Below are positions 54,546 through 64,000 of a stretch of 64,000 bases of DNA, one piece after another (the stretch's first letter is position 1; each line of letters opens with the position of its first letter). The notes beneath the pieces were generated by a model that saw nothing but the letters and a program-made list of their open reading frames with translations, did no database searches and was not told the origin of the DNA. A program made the position numbers and the translations under genes. Origin of the DNA: Acidithiobacillus sp. YTS05 (GTDB lineage Bacteria > Pseudomonadota > Gammaproteobacteria > Acidithiobacillales > Acidithiobacillaceae); contig NZ_CP094359.1 of assembly GCF_024396695.1 (NCBI RefSeq), forward strand, positions 310,001 to 374,000, read 5' to 3'.

Positions 54546-55409
54546 ATGACGGAAGTGGCAATCAAGACCTTTTTCGATCCGACCACGTGGACCTTTACCC
54601 ATGTGGTTCATGACCCGGCCACCCGCAAGGCGGCCGTTATCGATCCCGTGTGGGACTATGATCCAAAGTCCGGGCGTACGGCGGAGCGTTCTTTACAATC
54701 TGTTATCGACTACGTTACCTCGCAGGATTTGCAGCCCGAGTGGGTGCTGGAGACGCACGTCCACGCCGATCACCTGTCCGCCGGTAATCTGCTGCGGAAG
54801 CGCTATGGATGCAAGATCGGGATTGGCGCGACCATTCGGCAGGTGCAGGAGACTTTCAAGAAGATCTTCCATCCTGAAGAGGGTTTTCAGACCGACGGTT
54901 CGCAGTTCGATCAGACCTTTGCAGATGGAGATACCTTTTCCATCGGTAACCTGCAGGTCTCGGTGCTGCACGTTCCCGGCCATACGCCAGCCGACAGCGC
55001 TTATGTGATCGGCAAACACGTCTTTGTGGGTGATACCATTTTTGCCCCCGACGTGGGTACGGCGCGCTGCGATTTCCCCAATGGCAATGCCCATACCCTG
55101 TATCGTTCCATCCAGCGCTTGCTCAGCATGCCGGAGGATACCGTCCTCCATCTTTGTCACGATTATCCCCCGGAAGGGCGGGAAGCGCGTGCGGAGTGGA
55201 CCGTGGCGGAAGAGCGTGCCGGTAATATCCACGTGCACAATGGCGTTTCCGAAGAAGAGTTTGTCAAGATGCGTACAGAACGGGATGCCACCCTGGGTAT
55301 GCCCGTACTGATTCTTCCCTCGGTTCAGGTAAACATGCGTGCCGGTGCCTTGCCGCCCGCGGAGGCCAATGGCGTCAGTTATCTGAAAATTCCTGTGAAC
55401 CTGCTCTAG
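54546..55409 (+). CDS. Persulfide-dioxygenase-like metallo-beta-lactamase-fold protein (ETHE1/Blh type)
   Basis: A 287-residue cytoplasmic protein with the metallo-beta-lactamase fold. ETHVHADHLS near residue 78 carries the HxHxDH metal motif and further ligands follow in VPGHTPADSAY and VGDTIFAPDVG; CHDYPPEGREA is near 210. The mononuclear iron sub-family, persulfide dioxygenase, oxidises glutathione persulfide to sulfite. It lies divergent from the YeeE pair, which fits a sulfur uptake and oxidation pair. ATG 54546 follows GGAGGG; the frame's earlier 14 codons are not needed. A strong hairpin follows. Confidence 0.87.
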   Translation: MTEVAIKTFFDPTTWTFTHVVHDPATRKAAVIDPVWDYDPKSGRTAERSLQSVIDYVTSQDLQPEWVLETHVHADHLSAGNLLRKRYGCKIGIGATIRQVQETFKKIFHPEEGFQTDGSQFDQTFADGDTFSIGNLQVSVLHVPGHTPADSAYVIGKHVFVGDTIFAPDVGTARCDFPNGNAHTLYRSIQRLLSMPEDTVLHLCHDYPPEGREARAEWTVAEERAGNIHVHNGVSEEEFVKMRTERDATLGMPVLILPSVQVNMRAGALPPAEANGVSYLKIPVNLL

Positions 55410-55428
55410 AGGAGCTATAGAGCATTGG

Positions 55429-55461
55429 GGCTGGCCGACGACCTGCGTCGTGTGGTCAGCC
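55429..55461 (+). terminator. Strong hairpin terminator between MBL gene and sppA
   Basis: GGCTGGCCGACGA pairs with TCGTGTGGTCAGCC around a CCTGCG loop with one wobble and one mismatch, followed by CTTTATC. It lies 20 bases after the MBL stop and 27 before the convergent sppA stop, so it could serve either strand. Confidence 0.65.
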
Positions 55462-55487
55462 CTTTATCATTGGCCATTCCGGATGCT

Positions 55488-57302
55488 TCAGGAAAGCTTT
55501 GGATCGACGGGCAGATAGGCAAATATGCCGTAGGGGCGCGAGTACTGCAGCAACAACTGCGCCTGTGCCAGTGCTTCGCCGCCGCTTCCCTGGGGGAGGG
55601 AAAAGCCAAGGCTTGCTAGTGCCCAGGAGCGGATCTGGGCAAAGGATGACTCGCCCGCCGGGCGCGGCAGATACACCAGATGGTACTGACCGTTCTGCAA
55701 ATGTGCCAGTTGGGCAACGGCCTGCTCTGCCTCTGTCATTCCCCCCAAGCCATCTACCAGTCCCAAGCGCTTGGCGTCCACGCCACTCCAGGCTCGGCCT
55801 TGCGCGTCTTTTTCTGCCTCTGCAAAGGGCAGATGGCGCGCCTTCGCCACCAGCCCGACAAAGTGGGTATAGAGGTGGTCGACTACCGCCTGGAGGGCCT
55901 GTTGCTCCGGTTTCCCCAGCGGCGCAAAAGGTGTCAGCGAGGGACTATGGGGGAGGCTGCTGACCCCGGAATAGCCAACGCCAATCTTTTGCAATAGACC
56001 GGTATAATTGGGAACGAGCACAAAGACACCAATGTCTGCGGCAATGGTGGTAGGCTCGGCATAAATGCGATCGGCGGCAGTGGAAAGCCAGTAGGCGCCG
56101 GAAGCTCCGAGGGTCCCCATGCTCACTACCACGGGCTTACCCGCTTTGCGCAAACGCTCGATGGCGCGGCGGATGGCGTTGGCGGCATTGACGTCGCCGC
56201 CGGGGCTGTTGACCTGCAAGATGACGGCCTTGACGTCGCGTTCGTGGCGCAGGTGATCGAGCTGGCGCACCGTCGCCTCGGCGGCAACCACGCCGGGCTC
56301 TTCCATATCTCCGGGCACCAGCATGCCATCAATGGGTACCACAGCGATCTCGGGTCCGTGCTCCTCCGGCTGATGCGCGGCAAAGCTCGTATAGTAGCGC
56401 TGCCAGCCGATGCGCCGGAGCTTCTTTTGCCCCAAGGCCTTGGTAATGGCGTCGCGAAAGTCCTCCTGATCACCAATCTGCGTGATGAGCTTATGCTGTA
56501 GCGCCAGCTGCGCCGCATTGCCCTGAGCTTTCTGCAATAATTCGGGAAGGTGCAAGGCATAATTCTGCAAGGTGTCGGCGGAGAGGCCACGCCCCTGATC
56601 CACCGCGCTCGTATAGGACTGCCACCAGGTCGCCAGCCAGGCTCGATTTTCCTCCTGCGCCGCCGGCGACATATCTGTACGGGTCAGCGGTTCCACTGCC
56701 GATTTGTACTTGCCCTGGCGGAAGGCGTAAACATCGACCCCAATCTTGTTGAACAGGCCCTTGAAATACAAAGAATCGCTGGAGAAGGGGGTGATCAGGG
56801 CCATACCCAATTCCGGCAGAAATACCTGGTTGGCTTGCGCGGCAAGCACATAGTTGCCAGTAGAATATTCTGGGGCATAGGCGTAGATGAGTTTGCCTTG
56901 GGCGCGGAAGCGCTGCAAGGCATGGGCGACATCCAGCAGCTGCGTCAGACTGCCGCCACGGAATTCCCGTAGATCAAGCGCCAGCACCCGTATCTTCGGA
57001 TCTTTGGCTGCGTGATCGATGCTGGCGATCAGATGCCGCAGCAGAACATGCTCTTGCGTGGGGTGAATTTTTTGCAGGAGACGATCCTGCCAGGAGTCGC
57101 TTTCGCTGTAGACCAGGCTCCCCTGTGGCTCGACCCAGAGGACGGAGTTTTTGGCGACGTGAATCTGTGGGCGGGAGAAATGCTGGACGATGGCGACAAT
57201 GATCAGGATCAGAATGACCAGTGTCAGCAGATTGAGGACCGTGAGACGCAGCCAGTGAAGAACCTTACCCAGCCACAGAAACGGTAAGAGCAGGCGGCGC
57301 AT
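55488..57302 (-). CDS. sppA: Signal peptide peptidase SppA (67 kDa type)
   Basis: A 604-residue inner-membrane serine peptidase that degrades cleaved signal peptides. One membrane anchor lies near residues 15-40 ([20 protein letters not shown]), and duplicated ClpP-like domains follow. The first holds the catalytic Lys region ([15 protein letters not shown]) and the second the Ser in [32 protein letters not shown] is another family motif. ATG 57302 is chosen because the frame to 57365 runs into tRNA-Pro. Full-length form with two tandem domains. Confidence 0.94.
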   Translation of the reverse strand: MRRLLLPFLWLGKVLHWLRLTVLNLLTLVILILIIVAIVQHFSRPQIHVAKNSVLWVEPQGSLVYSESDSWQDRLLQKIHPTQEHVLLRHLIASIDHAAKDPKIRVLALDLREFRGGSLTQLLDVAHALQRFRAQGKLIYAYAPEYSTGNYVLAAQANQVFLPELGMALITPFSSDSLYFKGLFNKIGVDVYAFRQGKYKSAVEPLTRTDMSPAAQEENRAWLATWWQSYTSAVDQGRGLSADTLQNYALHLPELLQKAQGNAAQLALQHKLITQIGDQEDFRDAITKALGQKKLRRIGWQRYYTSFAAHQPEEHGPEIAVVPIDGMLVPGDMEEPGVVAAEATVRQLDHLRHERDVKAVILQVNSPGGDVNAANAIRRAIERLRKAGKPVVVSMGTLGASGAYWLSTAADRIYAEPTTIAADIGVFVLVPNYTGLLQKIGVGYSGVSSLPHSPSLTPFAPLGKPEQQALQAVVDHLYTHFVGLVAKARHLPFAEAEKDAQGRAWSGVDAKRLGLVDGLGGMTEAEQAVAQLAHLQNGQYHLVYLPRPAGESSFAQIRSWALASLGFSLPQGSGGEALAQAQLLLQYSRPYGIFAYLPVDPKLS

Positions 57303-57332
57303 GCGTCGGTTTCCTTTCGCCACGGGAGAATT

Positions 57333-57409
<77 letters not shown>

Positions 57410-57443
57410 AAGCTATTAGGATAGCCGTGGGGAACGACTTCGG

Positions 57444-57797
57444 TCAATCTAGGCGGGAAAGCTTGCGCCGCAGGCGATCGAGTTCGCGGCGGGCCAGGGC
57501 GATCCCGTCGTTCAGTCGCTGCCGCTCTTTCTCGGTGATGTCCTTGCCCTTTTCTACCAGCTCCTCGCTATAGATGGCGATGGTATCGAGCAATTCTTCG
57601 ACGCGCTCATTGATGCGCTCACGCGATACTGCCATCCGGTCCCAGGCCCGGTTGGCCTGTTGGCGCAACTGCTCGCGGGTACGTTCGCCGCTTTGCGGAG
57701 CAAAGAGTAGCGCCGCTGCAGCACCCGCGAGGGCGCCGGCAGCGAGGGCAGCGCCCAGGGCCGCATAACTCAAACCATTGTCTGTATCGTAATCCAT
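57444..57797 (-). CDS. YtxH-type small membrane-associated protein
   Basis: A 117-residue protein: a hydrophobic, Ala/Gly-rich segment near residues 10-31 (AALGAALAAGALAGAAAALLFA) followed by PQSGERTREQLRQQ and a long charged helical tail, the pattern of YtxH/gas-vesicle-like stress proteins. No catalytic residues are seen. It is transcribed with pgm upstream, 12 bp apart, on the same strand. Function unknown. Confidence 0.78.
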   Translation of the reverse strand: MDYDTDNGLSYAALGAALAAGALAGAAAALLFAPQSGERTREQLRQQANRAWDRMAVSRERINERVEELLDTIAIYSEELVEKGKDITEKERQRLNDGIALARRELDRLRRKLSRLD

Positions 57798-57809
57798 GAG
57801 ATACCTCCG

Positions 57810-59738
<1,929 letters not shown>

Positions 59739-59742
<4 letters not shown>

Positions 59743-60602
59743 ACAAAAAATCCTTGGCTACGAAGAAATTCGCGGCTCGGTTCCGCGCAGTGCTGCATCA
59801 ACGCTATCCGGTGTGGGTTTTGTCGCGCCAAGCGTGCCAGGCGCGATGCCGAGTCTAATCCTGCCGCAGCATATACCGCCGGCACCGGGAAAAACGCAGT
59901 GTACAAAAACTGCCGCATCACCTCGCGCAGTAAAGGGCTGAGGAGGCGTCGCTGTATACCGCCTAGGCGACGACTGCGCCGTTGCACGGTGATTCTTGCA
60001 AAGGCCATGTGCCTGGCCTCTTCCCGACGATGCAGCTGATTGATCGCCAAAACCGCCGGCGGCAGCATTTTATCGCTCAAGATTTGTCGACTCATCTGGT
60101 CGGGGACGTTTTCACCAATGAAAATCGTCGCCCAGAAAGCTGCCGAGCCCTCCGGCGCCAAACGGGCGAACAGGGTCGCCAAGCGCGGGCGCTGACTCGG
60201 GGGGGTAAGGAAGGGGAGTTGTGCCCGCTGTTGCAGCTCGAGGAACATCAAACTGTGCCCGACTTCCTCGCGCAGTTCGTGGAGCTGGTAGTGGTAACTG
60301 TGCGTGTCGCCGTACAGGTGCTGCAGGGAGTGGCTACCCAGCCGCTGAATGAAGAGCGCTTCCAGCCACAGACCCAGCTCACAGAAGGAGACAAACTCGA
60401 CTTGCGACAGGCGTATCCGCTCCTCGGCACGGAGGGCGTCGAACTCAGGTAATCCATATAAAGAAAGAAGGGGTTCAGGCAGCCAGGCCTTTTCCGGATC
60501 CAGGGTGTCCCAAGGGATCTCCTCGAGTGGATCACGATAGTTTGCGCTATGCCGACTGAGACGCTGAATGAGGGCGTCGTGGTGACGCGAAACAACCGCC
60601 AT
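59739..60602 (-). CDS. AurF-like diiron oxygenase
   Basis: A 287-residue soluble protein with the helical ferritin-like set of metal motifs: FCELGLWLEAL near residue 85, ELREEVGHSLMFLEL near 118 (ExxxH) and HRREEARHMAFARI near 200 (ExxxH). This spacing matches the AurF-type (PF11583-like) diiron N-oxygenases that oxidise aromatic amines. The substrate is unknown; no biosynthetic genes are adjacent. ATG 60602 gives MAVVSRHHDALIQRL; the frame runs another 30 codons upstream but without homology. An IS element lies about 100 bp upstream, so the native promoter may have been altered. Confidence 0.7.
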
Positions 60603-60700
60603 AAACTCTCTGCCCCTGCATAATACGTATTCTGCATTCTGCCATGACCGCCAAAGCTCTCCAAGCCCGCCACCAGCCGGAAGGCGTGTCAAAGCACATT

Positions 60701-60737
60701 AGAAATGTCCGGCGTTGGGCAAGATAGAGATGTCCGG
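60701..60737 (+). repeat. Two direct repeats at the IS left end
   Basis: AGAAATGTCCGG and AGAGATGTCCGG, one base different, begin 25 bases apart, just outside the transposase gene. They probably bind the transposase. The next bases (GTTGGGC and TTTTGGGC) are also similar. Confidence 0.6.
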
Positions 60738-60753
60738 TTCTTTTGGGCATTGA

Positions 60754-62040
60754 TTACTTTCCAGGACGATCTGCGGTGGGATAACGACGCCAAGGATGGT
60801 CGGCAGCAGGCCGGGATTTTTCTGACCAACGTCGGGAAGTCAGGATCGCATCGACGCGAGCGTTGAGGCTTTTGTCATCGACAGGATGAGGGATTTCCTG
60901 GGGCGAATCGAAGACCTTGTAGAGCAAGACTTCGCCGCCGGTTACCAGCTCTATTCGCCCGTCGGCATGGACCACGACATCGACTTTCCGTCCGCGCAGT
61001 GCATAGCGTGGGGCGCCACCAGTCTGGATGATGTAGCGCTGTCTTTGGAAGGACAGCACCAGGTCCTTGGATAGGGTACGGCGGTGGTGGATGGCGCAGA
61101 TCCGGGCGAGAGTTTCTGGACTTCCGTCATAGGGTTGGTGGGCGTCCTCGTCGTCGCAAGCCGCCACGGCAAAGTGCGCATTGTGTTGCTGCAGGTACTG
61201 GGGGAGCCAAGCGTTGGCGGCATCCTGATCGCTGATACCCGCCAGGCGCAAGGCCTTGACCAGGCGATCCTGAAGCGTTTGGAACAGGCGTTCTACCCGA
61301 CCTTTGGCCTGTGGGCTCAAGGCCTGGATGGTGGCAATTCCCAAGGCTTCGGTGGCACGCTGAAACTGTGTGGGTTCGTTGTCTTCTGGGTGGTGTTTGG
61401 TGAAGATGCTGTGCCGATCGCTGTAGAGCGCTACGGGACAGCCATGAGTCGTGACGTAGGTCTGTAGGGCGGACAGATAGGTTTGGCTGCTTTCTACCGG
61501 TGTAAAACGGGCATACAAGACCCGACTGGTGGCATCGTCAATGAAGGCGATCAGGGTGCAGCGCGGCCCACGGCCTTCGAACCAATCGTGGGGACTGCCA
61601 TCGATCTGGATCAATTCCCCCAGTCGCGCTCGGCGCGGCCTGGGTGGGTGCAGGCGGGTGCGCCGCTTGCGCTGGGCTTGCCACAGGCCCGCAGCGATCA
61701 TCCAGCGACGCAGCGTCTCCTTCGATACGGTATAGCCATCTGCGCGCAGATATTCCGCTGCCAAGGTGGGGCCAAAGTCCGCATAGCGTGCCCGCACCTG
61801 CGCCAGGATGCCCTCCCGGACCGTCGTCTCTACCCTTCGGTTGGAGGGTCTGCCACGGCGTCGACTGATCAATGCCCGTGCCCCTTCCCGCTCCACCCCG
61901 CGCTGCAAGCGCCGAATCTGCCGCTCCGACAAGCCTAATGCCAGCGCTGCCTGCCCCTGACTTCGGCTCCCATCGATCACCTGCTGCAGCACCGCAAACC
62001 GCTTGCGCTCCCGCTCGCTCATCTCTATCCGCTCCTGCAT
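60754..62040 (-). CDS. DDE transposase of ISNCY type
   Basis: A 428-residue transposase. Two helix-turn-helix-like segments lie near residues 20-110 (QAALALGLSERQIRRLQRG and YLRADGYTVSKETLRRWMIAAG). The integrase core contains Asp in IQIDGSPHDWFEGRG near residue 160, Asp in IAFIDDATSRVLYARF and the Glu in AKGRVERLFQTLQDR near 255, the DDE triad. ATG 62040 (MQERIEMSER) is chosen; the frame is open to 62088. No frameshift is visible, so it is probably intact, although the element's right end is not clear. Confidence 0.88.
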   Translation of the reverse strand: MQERIEMSERERKRFAVLQQVIDGSRSQGQAALALGLSERQIRRLQRGVEREGARALISRRRGRPSNRRVETTVREGILAQVRARYADFGPTLAAEYLRADGYTVSKETLRRWMIAAGLWQAQRKRRTRLHPPRPRRARLGELIQIDGSPHDWFEGRGPRCTLIAFIDDATSRVLYARFTPVESSQTYLSALQTYVTTHGCPVALYSDRHSIFTKHHPEDNEPTQFQRATEALGIATIQALSPQAKGRVERLFQTLQDRLVKALRLAGISDQDAANAWLPQYLQQHNAHFAVAACDDEDAHQPYDGSPETLARICAIHHRRTLSKDLVLSFQRQRYIIQTGGAPRYALRGRKVDVVVHADGRIELVTGGEVLLYKVFDSPQEIPHPVDDKSLNARVDAILTSRRWSEKSRPAADHPWRRYPTADRPGK

Positions 62041-62101
62041 CACTCGTCCTCGCTCGGATTTCCGTGGGCAGAAGCGCAGCAATGACACCCATGCCTCGGT
62101 A

Positions 62102-62412
62102 ACGGACCCCGATTGTCGCCTCTACAAGAAGGCACCCGGGGATGCCTCGCGGCTGGTGTATCTGGGGCATGTACTCATGGTTAACCGAGAGGGCTTGATC
62201 GTGGGAGAACAGGTCACCACGGCGGATGGGACGGCAGAGGTAGATGCTGCGTTACAACTCATGGATGAGCTGGGTGGAAGCCGACGGATCACCCTTGCTG
62301 CCGATAAAGGCTACGATCGTCTTGGCTTCGTCCGGGTGTGGTCGAGGAAGCCAAGGCCCGCCATGGCGTGCGCGTCGCACCGATCACGGTTGTCGGCGGT
62401 AACGTGGCTTAA
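62102..62412 (+). pseudogene. IS5-family transposase fragment (frameshifted)
   Basis: The plus strand codes for TDPDCRLYKKAPGDAS, MVNREGLIVGEQVTTADGTAE and RRITLAADKGYD, which is the central part of an IS5-type transposase with its DDE-region Asp. The N-terminus is missing at the left junction, and after GFVR the frame fails; VVEEAKARHGV continues in another frame, so two bases were gained near 62337. The C-terminal part is missing. It is non-functional. Confidence 0.75.
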
Positions 62413-62446
62413 CGGATAAGACCAAAACCCAAAGACCAAAACCCAC

Positions 62447-62477
62447 TTGACACTGAAGCTTGCTTCAGGTTTAACAT
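62447..62477 (+). promoter_or_regulatory. MerR/CueR-type promoter for the metal-efflux operon
   Basis: -35 TTGACA (62447) and -10 TAACAT (62472) are separated by 19 bases instead of 17. The spacer carries a perfect palindrome CTGAAGCTTGCTTCAG (62453-62468). A 19-base spacer with a central dyad is diagnostic of MerR-family metal regulators. It resembles the copA promoter of CueR. Confidence 0.7.
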
Positions 62478-62518
62478 AAAAATACATAAAATTTTCTAAA
62501 ATTCTGTCGAACAGGAGT

Positions 62519-62992
62519 TTGACCTCCGCAGTGTTCCATGACGCCGCCAAGGGAAATAGGATACTGTCACGCGGGCATCGCCTGCGGGCTGGTGAGCTGC
62601 AACGCTTGCTGCGGGCGTGTTTGGGCTATCTTCTGATTTTCTTACTCCTGTCCAATGCCCTTTTCCCGGACTGGTGTCGCTGCAGCATGATGGTTGGAAT
62701 GCCTATGCGCTCGATGAGCGGCAAGATGCAGGCTGGATCTTCTTCCATGATAGGTATGGATGACCACTGTCCGATGGCCGGGATGGGTGCGCGTTCTTGC
62801 TCGGCGCTTTGCGACCTGGCTCATGCCCCCAAGGGAACGGTCTTCGGGCATCTTGTCTATCCGGCCATCCTCACCGTAGTAATCGCTTGGTTCGCCTTGC
62901 TACTGCAAGGCTTTATCCGACTCCCTTTTGCGAATCTATTGGTTGTTTGGGCGCATCCCCCGCCACTTTCTCGAGTCCGCCTCCTGATTTGA
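62519..62992 (+). CDS. Small membrane protein with Met/Cys/His-rich segment, metal-efflux operon
   Basis: About 157 residues with two hydrophobic segments (LLIFLLLSNALFPDW and VYPAILTVVIAWFALLL). Between them is a segment with many Met, His and Cys (SMMVGMPMRSMSGKM, then CPMAGMGARSCSALC), which is suggestive of copper or silver binding. It lies 40 bases downstream of a CueR-type promoter and 68 bases upstream of a CusC-like gene. The start is TTG 62519 or GTG 62531; I cannot decide. No known family is certain; DUF2946-like proteins are similar in style. Confidence 0.55.
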   Translation: MTSAVFHDAAKGNRILSRGHRLRAGELQRLLRACLGYLLIFLLLSNALFPDWCRCSMMVGMPMRSMSGKMQAGSSSMIGMDDHCPMAGMGARSCSALCDLAHAPKGTVFGHLVYPAILTVVIAWFALLLQGFIRLPFANLLVVWAHPPPLSRVRLLI

Positions 62993-63060
62993 ATTGCCCT
63001 GAGAACTAGCGCCTCCCGTCCGCTGGACGAGTTTTCTCGCGTTATTTTCAGGAGCATTCC

Positions 63061-64000
63061 ATGAAACTCAACAACCGAGCATTCGAAAATCGGCCTCCGC
63101 AGCTGCGTATCCTTCTACTCGTCGCAGTCAGTGCCACGCTGAGTGTTTTGCCCTTTGCTGTTGCAGAGGGCTCCACAACCCTTACCCTGGACGCTGCGGA
63201 ACGCCTACTTTCCCAAAACCCGAGTTTGGCCGCCTATCAGCAAAAAATTCTGGCCTTGCGTCATCAGGCCATTGCTGCATCACAGCTGCCAGATCCGCAT
63301 CTCAGTTTGGGTGCGGTCAATCTTCCTACCAACAATTTTTCCATGAATCAGCAGAAAATGAGCATGCTGAGTGTAGGGCTGAGCCAGACATTTCCTCCTT
63401 TTGGCCAGCTCGCGCTACGCAGCCGTCAGTTTCGCATGGAAGCCCGCGCGGCCTCTGCCAGCAAGGCGGAGCGATTGGCTGAACTGCGCTGGCTCTTACA
63501 GCAAAGCTGGATTCAGGCCCAGGTGGGGCACAACGAAATACGGATCCTCGTTCGCCAAGAGCAATTGGCACGGCTGACGGAGCAGGCAGCGATGGCCGCC
63601 TATCGTGCTGGTAGAATCGAGGAAGCCGAGGTATTGCGTGCTCGTCTGGAACGCCTCGCTCTTGCAAACGAAAAAGATCGGATTCGCTCTGAGCAAACAG
63701 GCGCCGAAGCACGTATCACCGAACTTTTGGGGCTTTCCGCTCCTCCGCGATTGGAGTGGCAGTGGCCACATGCATCTCCGCCGCCCGCCTTGTCGCTTTT
63801 GGTCGCGAGGATTTCTGGTCAGCCGACATTACAGGCAGCTGCGGCAAGCGAACGTGCCGCGCAAGTGGCTGTGCGGGTGGCGAATCGCAGTCTGCTGCCT
63901 TCGATTACCGTCAGCACGTCCTATGGACAAGACTTCATGCCCGGTAGTCCGAACTGGCTTTCCGTGGGTGTCAACCTCAGCCTGCCGATTTTTCCAGCCA
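63061..64000 (+). CDS. TolC-family outer-membrane efflux protein, CusC-like (partial)
   Basis: The first 313 residues of an outer-membrane efflux factor that runs off the window. ATG 63061 follows CAGGAG; residues 1-36 are a signal peptide (LRILLLVAVSATLSVLPFAVAE). Then AERLLSQNPSLAAYQQ, LPDPHLSLGAVNLPTNNF and the QAQVGHNEIRILVRQE helices match the TolC/CusC alpha-helical barrel repeat. With the Met-rich gene and a CueR-type promoter upstream, a Cu/Ag RND efflux set is expected next. The remaining pump genes would be outside the window. Confidence 0.85.
   Translation, partial: MKLNNRAFENRPPQLRILLLVAVSATLSVLPFAVAEGSTTLTLDAAERLLSQNPSLAAYQQKILALRHQAIAASQLPDPHLSLGAVNLPTNNFSMNQQKMSMLSVGLSQTFPPFGQLALRSRQFRMEARAASASKAERLAELRWLLQQSWIQAQVGHNEIRILVRQEQLARLTEQAAMAAYRAGRIEEAEVLRARLERLALANEKDRIRSEQTGAEARITELLGLSAPPRLEWQWPHASPPPALSLLVARISGQPTLQAAAASERAAQVAVRVANRSLLPSITVSTSYGQDFMPGSPNWLSVGVNLSLPIFPA

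Larger units (their letters stand above)
60700..62090 (-). mobile_element. IS element with ISNCY-type transposase (right end unclear)
   Basis: A single transposase gene with two direct copies of AGA(A/G)ATGTCCGG 25 bases apart (60701-60712 and 60726-60737) at the left end, of the kind bound by transposases of the IS481/ISNCY-like groups. No matching inverted copy is found on the right, where sequence passes directly into another transposase fragment. Limits are approximate. Confidence 0.6.

Overview
The window looks like chromosome of an acidophilic, sulfur-oxidising gammaproteobacterium-like organism, most probably an Acidithiobacillus. This is inferred from protein style and context: moderately high GC, a SoxXA-binding-like protein, paired YeeE/YedE sulfur transporters divergent from a persulfide-dioxygenase-like enzyme, metal-efflux genes, Fap-type amyloid genes and GH57 glycogen enzymes. 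No rRNA or other decisive marker is present, so the genus is not certain.

Region 1 (1-7.4 kb) is an exopolysaccharide/nucleotide-sugar block: the end of one glycosyltransferase, a GT4 enzyme, a WcaF-like acetyltransferase, a WcaI-like GT4 enzyme, then fcl, gmd and rmd for GDP-fucose and GDP-rhamnose. Between them sits a small secreted protein with its own sigma-54 promoter. Region 2 (7.4-11.4 kb) is housekeeping: tRNA-Arg(CCU), a CaCA exchanger, an unknown protein, a DeaD-type helicase and a cold-shock protein.

Region 3 (11.5-23.3 kb) is the most interesting part. It has a FapF-like outer-membrane barrel, a three-gene operon (TPR/YaiO-like barrel protein, membrane-anchored HEAT protein, processive GT2 synthase) behind a sigma-54 promoter, a convergent operon in the order fapA-B-C-D-E behind another sigma-54 promoter, and a sigma-54 activator resembling VpsR. 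The three good sigma-54 promoters all have a GTAACA box upstream; the one near fapA is a perfect inverted repeat. My reading is that one activator switches on amyloid fibres, a synthase-dependent polysaccharide and an orphan FapA paralogue together, as a biofilm-matrix regulon.

Region 4 (23.4-45.1 kb) is mostly core metabolism: priA, ubiA-ubiC, a methyltransferase, a glycogen/alpha-glucan operon (glgC, two GH57 enzymes, ROK kinase, murI), a SoxK-like protein, DUF445, selO, the miaB-phoH-ybeY-corC-lnt set, a DMT transporter and a 2OG-Fe(II) oxygenase. Region 5 (45.2-53.5 kb) is a four-gene phosphorus-scavenging operon (TonB receptor, propeller/phosphoesterase, Sel1 protein, Tat phospholipase C-like enzyme) behind an array of Pho-box heptamers. 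Region 6 (53.5-60.6 kb) holds YeeE/YedE sulfur transporters and the divergent persulfide-dioxygenase-like gene, sppA, tRNA-Pro(UGG), a YtxH protein, phosphoglucomutase, a small protein and an AurF-like diiron oxygenase. Region 7 (60.7-64 kb) has an IS element, a broken IS5 transposase fragment, and a metal-efflux operon behind a MerR/CueR-type promoter that runs off the window end.
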